Assembly: GCA_963989245.1 (NCBI GenBank) | Contig: OZ022345.1 | Coordinates: forward strand, 43,952,959 to 44,016,958 | DNA from: Nansenia antarctica | Lineage: Eukaryota; Chordata; Actinopteri; Argentiniformes; Microstomatidae | Direction: 5' to 3' | DNA: 64,000 nucleotides | In this document: positions 43,145 to 54,100 of the stretch, piece after piece | Layout: every line of letters begins with the position of its first letter | Numbering within the stretch: the first letter of the stretch is position 1 | The notes under the pieces: model-generated | Database searches by the model: none | What the model was told of the DNA's origin: nothing | What the model saw: only the letters and a program-made list of their open reading frames with translations | Program-made: the position numbers and the translations under genes

Positions 43145-44600
43145 GTAATAATAATAATAATAATAATGGATTTTATTTATAAAGCACTTTACATTCCAAG
43201 AATCTCAAAGTGCTACAGTCAATAAAAGAAACAAAAACAGCACAACACAATAAAGATCACTAAAAACATCAAAAGCAGAAAGGTTAAAAAGACACTGTGG
43301 CATAAAACTAAAGAAAGAAAAAAAATACAAATCTGGCTACTGGAACGCTTTGTTAAAAAGATGAGTCTTAAGTCCGCTCTTAAAAGAGTCGACCGACTGT
43401 GGTGCTCTCAGGTGGGCAGGGAGGGCGTTCCACAGTTCGGGGGCGATGGAGCAGAAGGCCCGGTCTCCCATGGAGCGGAGGTGGGTTTTGGTGGGTTTGA
43501 GGAGGTTTGCATTTGATGAGCGGAGAGTGCGAGTGGAGAGGCTGTGGGATTTGACCAGGTCCTTGAGGTAAGGGGGTGCGTTGCCGTAAATGCATTGATG
43601 AGTTAACAGTGAGATTTTGTAAATGATCCGAGAGGAGATGGGAAGCCAGTGTAGTGAGTGGAGGATGGGTGTGATGTGATCGTATTTGCGCACTCTCATC
43701 AGGATCCTAGCAGCGCTGTTCTGAATGTACTGGAGCTTCTGAAGGCTCTTGCTAGGGATCCCGATGAGAAGTGCGTTGCAGTAGTCGAGCCTGGAGGAGA
43801 CAAAGGCATGGACTAACTTCTCGGCATCGGGCAAAGACAGGGTGGGGCGGAGTTTTGCTATATTTCTAAGGTGGAAGAATGACGTTTTGGATATGTGTTT
43901 AATGTGGGCCTCGTAGTTGAGGTGGGGGTCCATTCGAACACCAAGGTTGGTGACGACGGATGACAGAGGGATAACCTGTCCAGAGAAAGTGATGCTTGTT
44001 ATGGGGGATGATTTAACCTGGTGAGGGGTGCCGATGAGGATGGCTTCTGTTTTGCAGCTATTTAATTGGAGGAAGTTAACTCTCATCCACGCCTTTATCT
44101 CCTCCAGGCAGATGGTGAGTGCAGATGAGGTTGACTGAGGGGTTGGGTCCAGTTTAATGTAGAGTTGTGTGTCGTCAGCATAGCAATGGTAGGGGATACC
44201 ATGCTTGCTGATGACACGGCCGAGGGGTAACATGTACAGGGTGAAGAGGGTGGGTCCGAGTACGGATCCTTGGGGGACACCACAGGTGACAGGCTGGGTC
44301 CGGGACTTTGCACCTCCCAAGGAGATGCACTCGGTGCGTTCGGAAAGATAGGATGTGAACCAGTCCAGAACAGTGTAGCAGAGTCCGATAGTGGAGTGAA
44401 GGCGGTCTAGGAGGATGGTGTGGTCGACGGTGTCAAAGGCGGCTGTGAGGTCCAGGAGGATGAGGAGAGAAGGAGAGCCGGCATCGGCTGCCATGAGAAT
44501 GTCGTTTGTCACCCTGACCAGTGCTGTTTCAGTGCTATGGGCGGAGCGGAAACCAGACTGGAATTTTTCTGCAATGTGTCATGACGCCTCCAGCAGTGTT
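43145..44600 (-). mobile_element. L2-type LINE, 5'-truncated
   Basis: Minus-strand frame 44512-43337 encodes RT motifs LLILLDLTAAFDTVDH, CGVPQGSVLGPTLF and YADDTQLY, then SRLDYCNALLIGIP, LQYIQNSAARILMRV and LHWLPISSRIIYKI, ending FKSGLKTHLFNKAFQ. The 3' end has AAAGCACTTTGAGATTC-like text and a (TAA)n tail at 43145. The frame is intact over this part. Confidence 0.88.
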
Positions 44601-45244
44601 GCTGGCACATCCCATACTGCAGAGCCACAGCCACAGCCCTGCTCCCCATCACCTGGAGAGCTATAAGGCACATTTAAAAACTCTTTATTTATCATTTATT
44701 TACACTGGCGAGATCTTACTGAGATCTAAGTCTCATTTACAGGAGAGCGCTGTAAGAACAAGGTAAAAGAGACATGGGGATAAAACAAACATCCAGACAA
44801 ACAAAATACCTCAATATTTCAAGGAAATAAAAGCAGAGGGGGGGACATATTTTAATCTACAAGAGGATGAATGAACAAAAGATTAACAACAATGATATAA
44901 AGCCTCAAGGCATACGCACAACCAGGATAACAAAAAAAACTGGATAACAACATAATTAAAACCAATAGGTAGGAATCACAATGGACCTGCACATTTTTTT
45001 CTCAATTCATAAATCTGCTAATGTTTTCTTGAAATGGCCTAAAGTGACCTAACTTTAGAACAATGGAGAACAAACTTAACCCAAAAGGACCCACAGTAAC
45101 ACAGGTGTCACACATCCTTTAAATGTTCTGGAAAGTTCCTTATACAGCTTTATCCTTGATTTTAAGGTTGTGTGATTTTGTCTTCTCATAACAACATTTC
45201 CAGGTTGTCACAGATCTGACAGAATTAGCTACATTTAAAAAGCT
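44601..45244. other. Repeat-derived spacer
   Basis: AT-rich. The part from 44660 resembles a LINE/SINE 3' flank (TCTTTATTTATCATTTATTT). No gene recognised. Confidence 0.4.
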
Positions 45245-47395
45245 TGTTTTTCAATTCAATTCAATTCAATTCAATTCAATTCAATTCAATTATACTTTAT
45301 TTATCCCCGTGGGGAAATTCATTTTGCCACGCCACTCTCTAAAAACAACACATGACAACACAACATAAAGGACAGACAACAATACTGGGCCAGCCATGTA
45401 TAGTATATAAAAAACAACAACCAAAAAAACAGTGAGATCATGATAGAAAAGTGGATAAAAAGATGGCTATAATTATTATATTAAAATACTAAAAAGTGAT
45501 GATGATGATTAAAATAAATAAATAAATACAGATTCAGGAGCCTTGACCCCGACTACTACTTTAGTTGCCATTGAACAGTCTTAGTGCAGCCGGAATAAAT
45601 GATTTTTCATATCGCTCCGTCCTGGAGCGTACCGAAATGAATCGCCCTCTGCGGCGGCTGCTGGTTTGCCCAGCGAGGACATGATGGAGGGGGTGGTTGG
45701 GGTTGTCCCTGATGGCCAGCAGCTTGCTCCTAGTCCTTCTCTCCACCACCGTCCCCAGAGAGTCCAGGCTCCTTCCCACCACTGAACCCGCCTTTTTTAC
45801 GCTTGTCCAGCCGTCTGGTATCCCTCTTGGAGATGTTTCCACCCCAGCAGACTGCAGCGAATGCTGGCTATGACAGACTGGTAAAACATGGCCAGCATCT
45901 CTCCACACACTTCAAAAGACCTAAGTCTCCTTAGGAAGTACAGCCTGCTCTGGCCCTTCTTGTAGAGTGCCTCTGTGTTGGCGGACCAGTCCAGTTTGTC
46001 GTCCAGATGCACCCCCAGGTACTTGTAGGTCTTCACCACCTCGATATCCTCGCCCCGGATGTTAATGGGCAACCGAGGTGGCTTAGACCTGCGGAAATCT
46101 ATAACGAGCTCCTTGGTCTTGGTTGGATTGAGGAGCAGACCATTCCTCTCGCTCCAGACGCTGAAGGCTCTTGTCAGGTCCAGGGGCGGATTTAGGATCG
46201 TAGGAGATCCGGGGCTTAGCCCAGAGGGAGAATATAATGTGCGCGCGGAGCGCGCCGGAAAATGTTGCCTTCAACCTTCAACTTACCACCACCTTAAAGC
46301 GGACAAAAGGCACTGGAGAACACATATACATTCACACCCTTTAATGAAGCAAACTAATTGTGGTGGTTCTGGGCACAGAGGGAGGTCAGCACAAGTAGCT
46401 CCCCCTGCCAGTCACCATCATTTATATTTGTATAGAATTACGTAATTGATGGGCTGAGGCTAGTTATGTTACAGTATGTATATCAGGGCAGACTCTGTGC
46501 TCACCACTTATATTGTATTTAGAGTCTTGTCCTGTGTTATATGACGATATATTACATGTATTGTTGGCCTGTGTATAGTACTGTGAAATCAAATCCCCCC
46601 TGGGACATTAAACAAACTTAGTTAGTTAGCGTTACATCTTAGGATAGATTTGAGTCATGTTCTGTATACATACATACTACCATAAGGGCATACTTAATGT
46701 GGTTACTCCATGTTTACTAGCTGTGACATTAACGTTACATCATTCTTTTTCACTTGTTACTCAGTCAACCAGAGTGCAGATATCAAAGACTATCAGCCTG
46801 TTATTCACTTTATTTGTATAAGTATTATCCTTTGTTTGATTTCTTACCATGTACCGTAACAGTACCTTGCTATGTTTCATTTTCATTATAACATAACGTT
46901 ATGTTATGATAGCCAGCTAGCATTAGCAAACCGGAAAAGTAGTGTCAGTGAGTCAGTCACCTTTCTAATAAGATTCACAAACCTGAAACATCATCTATGT
47001 CATCACTGCTGGTGATGTCATTGTTGTCAGCTGCTGATACTGCTGCTGCAACAAGGCGCTTGTTTTGTTGAAAACAACTTTCGGATATCCATCCTTACAA
47101 TTTTGTCAGGCACTGATTGAGATCACTTCTTCTTCAGGGCAGGGTAGGCTACGCAGTACGCAGGCTAATGTCGCGCAGCTGCTGCCTCTCTGTTGGACTC
47201 CGGTACTGCACGTTACTCACAAGAGTTTTTTTTTTTTTTTTTAAAGTAAAACATTCGGGGCTTTTCAGAAAACATCCGGGGCTTGAGCCCCAGTAGCCAC
47301 CCCCTAGCGCCGCCCCTGGTCAGGTCCCTGTACTCCCCCTCCCGTCCATCCCTCACGCACGCCACTATGGCTGTTTCGTTGCTAAAGGTAAGATT
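45245..47395 (-). mobile_element. L2/Maui-type LINE interrupted by a hAT
   Basis: From right to left on the minus strand: NETAIVACVRDGREGEYRDL (47395-47327), then after the inserted hAT the frame resumes with AFSVWSERNGLLLNPTKTK and the FRRSKPPR segment. YKYLGVHLDDKLDWSANTE, LYFLRRLRSFEVC and the C-terminal RTERYEKSFIPAALRLFN follow with a frameshift. The 3' end is TTTATCCCCGTGGGGAAATT-type sequence with a (AATTC)n tail at 45253-45292. Confidence 0.85.
46181..47318. mobile_element. 1,138-bp non-autonomous hAT element
   Basis: Terminal inverted repeats CAGGGGCGG / CCGCCCCTG are flanked by a perfect 8-bp duplication GTCAGGTC (46173-46180 and 47319-47326). Removing the element and one TSD copy makes the surrounding LINE reading frame continuous, which proves the insertion. 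No transposase frame is left. Confidence 0.9.
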
Positions 47396-47889
47396 CACCT
47401 ATTTAAGAATTCTAATACTTGCCTTTATTATATTTAACCTGTTGTGAACACATTTCTTGAACAAACTGATATAAAATAAATCAGATAAAAATGACTGTAA
47501 CACATACGTCATTCCGGGCATTTAGAAAAAAATAAAATAATAATGTGGCAAACATGTCACAATAAGAGAAATAACGATGATCTGCTCAGTTAATTTGGCT
47601 GACTCAATGATATTTAGTTAATATATTTTATATTGTTCAATTCAAAGCATATTAAAATAAATGCAAACAAAAATCATGTTATATTAATTAAATTATTAAT
47701 AAAATGTATAAGGAAACCATTTTTACCTATCGGTAAATTAAAAAAACTGAAAAAAAGATTTTCCTACCAAATATCAGTCATATTTCAGACCTCCTAGATG
47801 GGGAGCATGTCTATGTTCCCATGGCCCAATGGTCCCACAGCCCGATGGTCCCACAGCCCAATGGTCCCACATTTCTAAGTAATCTAACT

Positions 47890-49226
47890 CAGTGTTTTTC
47901 AACCTTTTTTGTGCCACGGCACATTTCTTACCTTGAAAAAATCCCATGGCACACCGCCATCTCAAATGTTACAAAATGATACATAGTAGCCTATCATATA
48001 CTTAACATTATAATAACTTGTCGTTATACTCACTCAGTGCGAAGCCTGGCCCTGTATGTTGGCCATGTATGCGAGCCTTGCGCACAATTTGTCACTTGCG
48101 AGCAGCTTTGCGTCATCACACTTCTCAGCAGTTAAAAGGTTTTCAGCTCCTCCCCTAACTCAAATACGCGGGCCGGCACTTTTCCGCGGGACAATCATCG
48201 GACCGCCGTATGGAGCAATAACGTCTTATGCTCCGCTCCCATCTCTTCACATAATGCTGCAAATAAGCGGCTTTTCAGAGGTCTTGTATTTACAAAGTTT
48301 ACCATAGGAACAACAGCATTCAACACATCAGATATCTCCGCTGGTAAAGTCTCGGCAACATAGCTGCTGCTCCATCAGTGCAGACACTTACGCTCTGTTC
48401 CACTGAAGTCCTCCTTGTTCGACATACTCTGATGTGATCTGAAATATTTCTTCCCCTGTTGTTTTTTTTATGCAATGTCTTGCAAAAAAGACATTTTCTG
48501 TGATTGTGTCTCCATCCACAAAGCGTGCATTGGCCAAGAGTTGAGCCAAGACTCAAGTTGCAAAGCAAACTGCCCACTGCCACGTATCTTCTTCAAAACA
48601 ACACTTTCGATGTCTGCAGACATGTCAGCAATGCGTCTGGCAATCGTCTTAATCGAGAGGGGAACTTTGGCAATTTCTTTAATGACATCAGAGCTAAGCA
48701 TCGTGTTCACAATGGCTTTGCAGTCCAGTAATATTAATGTCTCTTAGGGTGTGTTCTCACTAGAACATTTGCTTCACTTGGAATCAGAGTTTTTGATAAA
48801 ATTCGCTTTGCTCTGCGTCGTTTAGAGCTGTGAGAACGTGCATTCGCAAGTTGCCTGTTTCTGTTGTCTGTGTCCTTGTTTTGGAGTGACGGGTGTTTTG
48901 TTTGCAGATTGGGTTTAAGCTTGCTAGGGACCATGGCACCGTTTGATAGCTGTCCACCACAAAGCACAATGGAGTCGGTGCAGCAGGATCTTTCTTCAAA
49001 TATTTATCCATCTTTGTTGTGAGCAGTGTCACATAAAAATCAACAACGTCAGATTAAGCTATTAATCGCGCTACCGCCACCTACAGGCCTACCACCTATG
49101 CGCAACCATACGAGAGCTGTATGAATTTTTTTTGCGTCTTCATTTTTCTGGACCAATTAAGTGGAATTTGATCATTTCCCACGGCACATCTGATGATCTC
49201 TCAGGCACACTGGTTGAAAAACACTG
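47890..49226 (-). mobile_element. hAT element with decayed ZBED-like transposase
   Basis: Terminal inverted repeats CAGTGTTTTTCAACC / GGTTGAAAAACACTG and a perfect 8-bp duplication ATCTAACT (47882-47889 and 49227-49234). Minus-strand fragments (KTIARRIADMSADIESVVLK, GSGQFALQLES and SVCTDGAAAML) match the catalytic core of ZBED/FAM200-type hAT transposases, broken by deletions and frameshifts. Confidence 0.88.
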
Positions 49227-49227
49227 A

Positions 49228-49345
49228 TCTAACTAACCCTAACCCTAGCCCTAACACTGAACCTAACTCTAATCCTAACCCTAGCCCTAACACTGACCCT
49301 AACCCTAGTCCTAACCCTAACATTGACCCTAACCCTATCCATAGC
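49228..49345. repeat. Interstitial telomere-like repeat tract
   Basis: About 118 bp of CCCTAA hexamers and variants (CCCTAACACTGA, CCCTAGCCCTAA). It is too degenerate for an active telomere and lies inside the palindromic element. Confidence 0.75.
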
Positions 49346-49437
49346 CCACCTATGAAATATTAGAAATGTGGCACCAGATTGGGCTGTGGGACCATTGGGT
49401 TGTGGGAACATAGGGATGACCCCTCTAGACGCATGCA

Positions 49438-51166
49438 TCGCAAGGTACCACATGAGGTCACGGAGGTGGTACCTCTACCTTTTCTGGTAAACCATAATGC
49501 TAACGCATGGCTTGTTAACGCATGGCTGATCTACCGCTGTGACTGCAAACTACTTGGTGTCCAAAAGCCACTGAAACAAAGGAGCTTCCAGGCAGAGATG
49601 GCAACTAGCCTCTCCTCCATTCACAAAGGGTACCCATCACTCTAAAATAATAAAAAAAAATGATAAAAAGACAAACAGAAAGAGATTGCAGTGTAGGTGT
49701 TTTCATTTTCAGCTTCTTCAGTTCTTCTTGGGCAAATGTCATCTTGATGAATTCCTTTAAACATTTTTTTTTTAAAGTTCAGTTAAAATTAGAAATTAGT
49801 ATTATAGCTCCAAAATGATTATTCTTTTCCATGACTGCTCTACACATAACTAGACGAGACAGAGAGAGAGAGATCTACATAACAACTAATTGTACAGTTT
49901 CTCAACCAATAAACTTTTCAAAAAAAAAAAAAAACGTTTGTTCTGTTTCAGATGAAGTAGGGCAAAGTAGGAGTCTGCTCAAACTAATCTGAACTGTTCA
50001 GGTGTTCAATTGGTTTCACCTGTTATTTCTTCCCACTCACTGATCGATTGATTTGACAGTCAGCATATCACGTTCCATAAAACAGAAACCCAGCCCACCC
50101 TCTCTTGATGACGCAGGACGGTTCTGTCGAGTGAAGCACTTTCAGCTAGCCTGTTAACAGTTTGTAGACACTCATTTAGTCAGTTCTAGGCTAAGAAGTG
50201 TGAAATGGCAAATAACCATTAATGTTCATCCAAGACTGACCCAGGACTAGTTAACCCTCAATTTACACATGCATTTTGTTAACCCTAGGCTAACAGCAAC
50301 ATGCCACTATTCTCGTCATGCAAGTTGGCTAGCTAGCATGCAGTGCGCTGGATAGAAACCAACTAGTTATAGATAAAAGGAAACATACTGGGTGAAATGA
50401 GAGACAATTGGCAAATTTTTATACAGAACAGTACACCATTAAACATGTCATCCAGGTCAATACAAATGAACAAAGAAATGACAGAGGAGATTTTTTCCCC
50501 GTTCCCTTGCACATGCAAACAGACACAGAAGTCAGTTGTAAACACACTGCAGTAGAATATGATGTACAAAACCAAAAGGCAGGCACTTTCCTAGAACCTG
50601 ATTCACTATGTACTAACTCAAATAAATAATAATGGGCTGGTATGCTTACATACTAGCTAGAGACTATGACCTAATAACCATACACAAACAACACTGAACC
50701 ATCCAGCAAAGACTAGGCTATACACATACTGTACAGTACCTTCTTTCTTAAAATGAACTCACTTCACAACATCTATTGATGGTTCAACTAATGGTTCTAA
50801 AGATGATTCTCCATTAAAAAGTGTCAACTACCGCAACCTGGTTTGAAGAAACATTGTTCATAATAATCTATACAAGGGAGAGCAATATAATCCTGAAAGC
50901 AGTGAACGTTTGTTTAAAGGTTGAAGGCAATAGGTGAGTAGGTAGGGTCACCATACAGAGCTGAGCACCTGTTGGAAAGGCACTTGATAACATGTGAATT
51001 TGTGAATTTCATTCACTTCTGAATCGTAAATGAATGAACATTTTTTTGAATGAATTTTTTTTCCTGAATTGACTGATCTGAAATCGAATTGACCCCAACC
51101 CTTGTGAATAAATCCAAAGCAACTATTGTCATCTATCATTCTATCTGTAGTCTGTCCCTGTGGTGT
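49438..51166. other. 3' flank of PARP14-like gene B
   Basis: AT-rich sequence with a poly(A) run at 49919-49934 and a (GA)n near 49862. No gene recognised. It probably includes the 3' UTR of gene B nearest 51166. Confidence 0.45.
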
Positions 51167-54100
51167 CTAGTGGAAGGTTATGAGGTACTCAGGGTAGGCC
51201 TGACAGTCGTGGAACACTACGAACATGGAGGGCTTGGCTGGGTTGTCCGTCACGCTGTCAAACAGCTGGGTGGACGTGGTGCTTTTGGCTGGGGGTACAA
51301 CCATCCCCTGCCGTCCCTGAGTGGCTTCTCCAGACAGAACCCGACACAGGTACACATACTTCTGCCCCTGGGGGTTCGGTTTAGAGTAGGTGTTACTGGC
51401 TGAATAGCGGGCATCCACTGCAAAGTAGGTCCCGTTCCCAAACATCGCAGCTGCAACAGCAATAACAGCATCGTTAGGACAATGAAGACCACCTTTAGCA
51501 TAAACATCAGCTGAATGTTGGAACAAATGTCTTTTTTAGAAAACATGTACACCATTGTGACAATATGCAATAAATACACAAACTCTTGAATGCAATTATA
51601 ACATCTCAATACAGGGTTCGACAGTAACGTTTTTTTACTTGCCCGGGGCAAGTAAAACATTCGCCGGGCCCGACGACGCTGCTACAGTCGCCGGGTTTGT
51701 TTGCGTGAGCCCGACGACGCTGCTAGATCCCGGATATTTTTACCTGTGTGCAGGAAGAACAACAGACGGCGCAGGCGCGAGACGAGACTAGATGATCGTG
51801 AAGATATTATCAAAGCGTACACGCCTGTCGATCACCCATACGCTTTGATACTCCACGATCTACTCTACTTCACTCCACGATCATCTAGTCTAGTCTCGCG
51901 CCTGCGCTGTCTGTTGTTCTTCCTGCACACAGGTAAAAATATCCGGGATTTAGTGGCGGCGTCGGGTTCGCGCAAACAAACCCGGCGAATGTTTTACTTG
52001 CTCCGAGCAAGTAAAAAAGCGTTACTGTCGAACCCTGCAATAGTATCTAAATCACAATAAAAGTAAGCTCCGATTCCTGACTCTGACTACGTATGTATGT
52101 ATGTATGTATGTATGTATGTATGTATGTATGTATGTATGTATGTATGTATGTATGTATCTGTCTGACCGTTCTTCCCAGCGTAGCTCCTGTTGAAGCCAT
52201 GGTGGTTGATGTGGTTGATGGTGGTGTAGCAGGTTCCATGGAAGAGCCTCATCTCGTTGTTCTGGTGTCCATTCCTGGTGTCCATGTCCTGCTTCTTGAT
52301 CTGGAGGCTCTTCCACAGGCTGGGGTTCTGGATCCTCTCAATCTGAGAGGAGAAGAGGAAGGAGGAGGAGGAGGAGGGGTAGGAGAAGGAGAGGGTGGAG
52401 GAAGAGGAGTGGGAGGAGGAGATGGGGGAGGAGGAGGAGGAGAACACATGTTCATTCAACCATTCCCTAAAACCATAACTACAGTTGCAATTTAACCCCC
52501 ATTGTATATTAGGCTTATTGGCAAAATGTAAACATTTTCAGCTGTTTACAATAAACTAACTAGACAAGAACAGTTTAAATAAAACTAATATGACCATGGT
52601 TTTTATCCACATTCAATACGAAATGCTACTTTTAAATCACTACCACAGTCTCAAAATTATTCAACCCCCTGTCCGAAGCACACCTGGTGCAACTAATCAA
52701 AATTACCCAACCCCCTGTTTCAAGCACACCTGGTGCAACTAATCAAGGGCTTCATTAGTTCAGGTGTGCTTGAGATAGAACACATAAATACCTGGACTGG
52801 CTAGGGGTTTGTCGAGAGTGACGTTTGATTGCATGTTAGAAATATGGCAAAAGAATTGTCCCAAAAAGTTCAGAAAAGATCATTGCCTTGCACAAACAAT
52901 GAAAAGGATACAAAAAGATAGCAAAAGCACTGAATGTTCCTAGAGATACAGTTGGAAGCATAGTTTGCACGTTCAAAGTTAAAGGAACAGTGGCTACACT
53001 ACCTGGACGTGACCATTCCTGAGGAGGCAAGTGGTCAAAACCCCTTGAGTGACTGCAAAAAACCTGCAGCAAGACTTGGTGGCAGCAGGCACTGAGGTTT
53101 CAGTTTGCACAGTAAGGCACATACTACACACTGAAGGGCTCAATGCCCGGACTCCAAGACATACACCACTACTGACCCAAAAGCACAAGAAAAGTTGGCT
53201 CCAATATGCTCAAAACTATATAAATAAGCCACAGAAGTTTTGGAATTCTGTTCAGTGGAGAAGAACGAAGCTTATGCTGAAAAGAACACCCTGCCTACAG
53301 TGAAGCATGGCGATGGCTCAGTGATGCTGTGGGGATGCTATGCTGCCTCTGGCACTGGAAACCTGAGGCGTGTGGAGGGCACGATGGATTCAGTCAAGTA
53401 TCAGGAAAAAACGTCATGCCGTCTGTGAGGAAACTGAAGCTTGCGTGTCATTGGACCTTCCAACAGGACAATGATCCCAAGCATACCTCAAAGTCCACCA
53501 AGACTTGGTTTCAGAGGAAATGGAAGATTCTAGAGTGGCCGTCACAGTCGCCTGACTTGAACCCCATAGAACATCTCTAGTGGGATTTGAAGAAGGCGGT
53601 TGCAAAACGCAAACCCAAGAATATGACTGAGCTGGAGGCCATTGGCCATGAGGAATGGGCTAAGATTCCTCAGGAACGCTGTCAGAGGCTGGTGTCTGGC
53701 TATGCATCACGTTTGCATAGGTTATAACAGCAAACGGGTGCTCTACTATACTGAAAATGCTTGTCATGAAGGGGTTGAATACTTTGGAGACTGCAGTAGT
53801 CATTAAAAGTAGCATTTTGTGTTGAATTTGCATAAAAACCCTTGCAATATTAGTTTCATTGAACTACTAAAACAGTTCTTGTATAATTTGTTTACTGCAA
53901 ACAGCTGAGAAATTGTATATTTTGCCAATAAACCTAATGTGCAATGGGGGTTGAATAATTTGGATTGCAACTGTATAACCCTTAACTGTAACCCTTACCC
54001 TAAAGACTAACTGTTTTAAATCTCAACTTCAATGGGGTGACATCCCAAACATCCTACTTAGCATTCAGTGGGCTATCAGGAAGTGCTGCCTCGTTGTTAT

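Larger units (their letters stand above)
47797..49437. repeat. Palindromic element enclosing a hAT and telomere-like repeats
   Basis: The left arm (47800-47875: TATGTTCCCATGGCCCAATG, GGTCCCACAGCCC, CCACATTTCTAA) is the inverted match of the right arm (49360-49437). Without the nested hAT, the element would be about 300 bp with a core of CCCTAA-type repeats. Confidence 0.7.

Noticed and set aside
42617..43225. Repetitive Pro/Val-rich protein on plus and matching frame on minus
   Set aside because: The 30-bp unit is divisible by three, so frames stay open by chance; no splice or start context.
49228..49345. True telomere end or fusion point
   Set aside because: Repeats are degenerate, short and enclosed by inverted arms of a mobile element.
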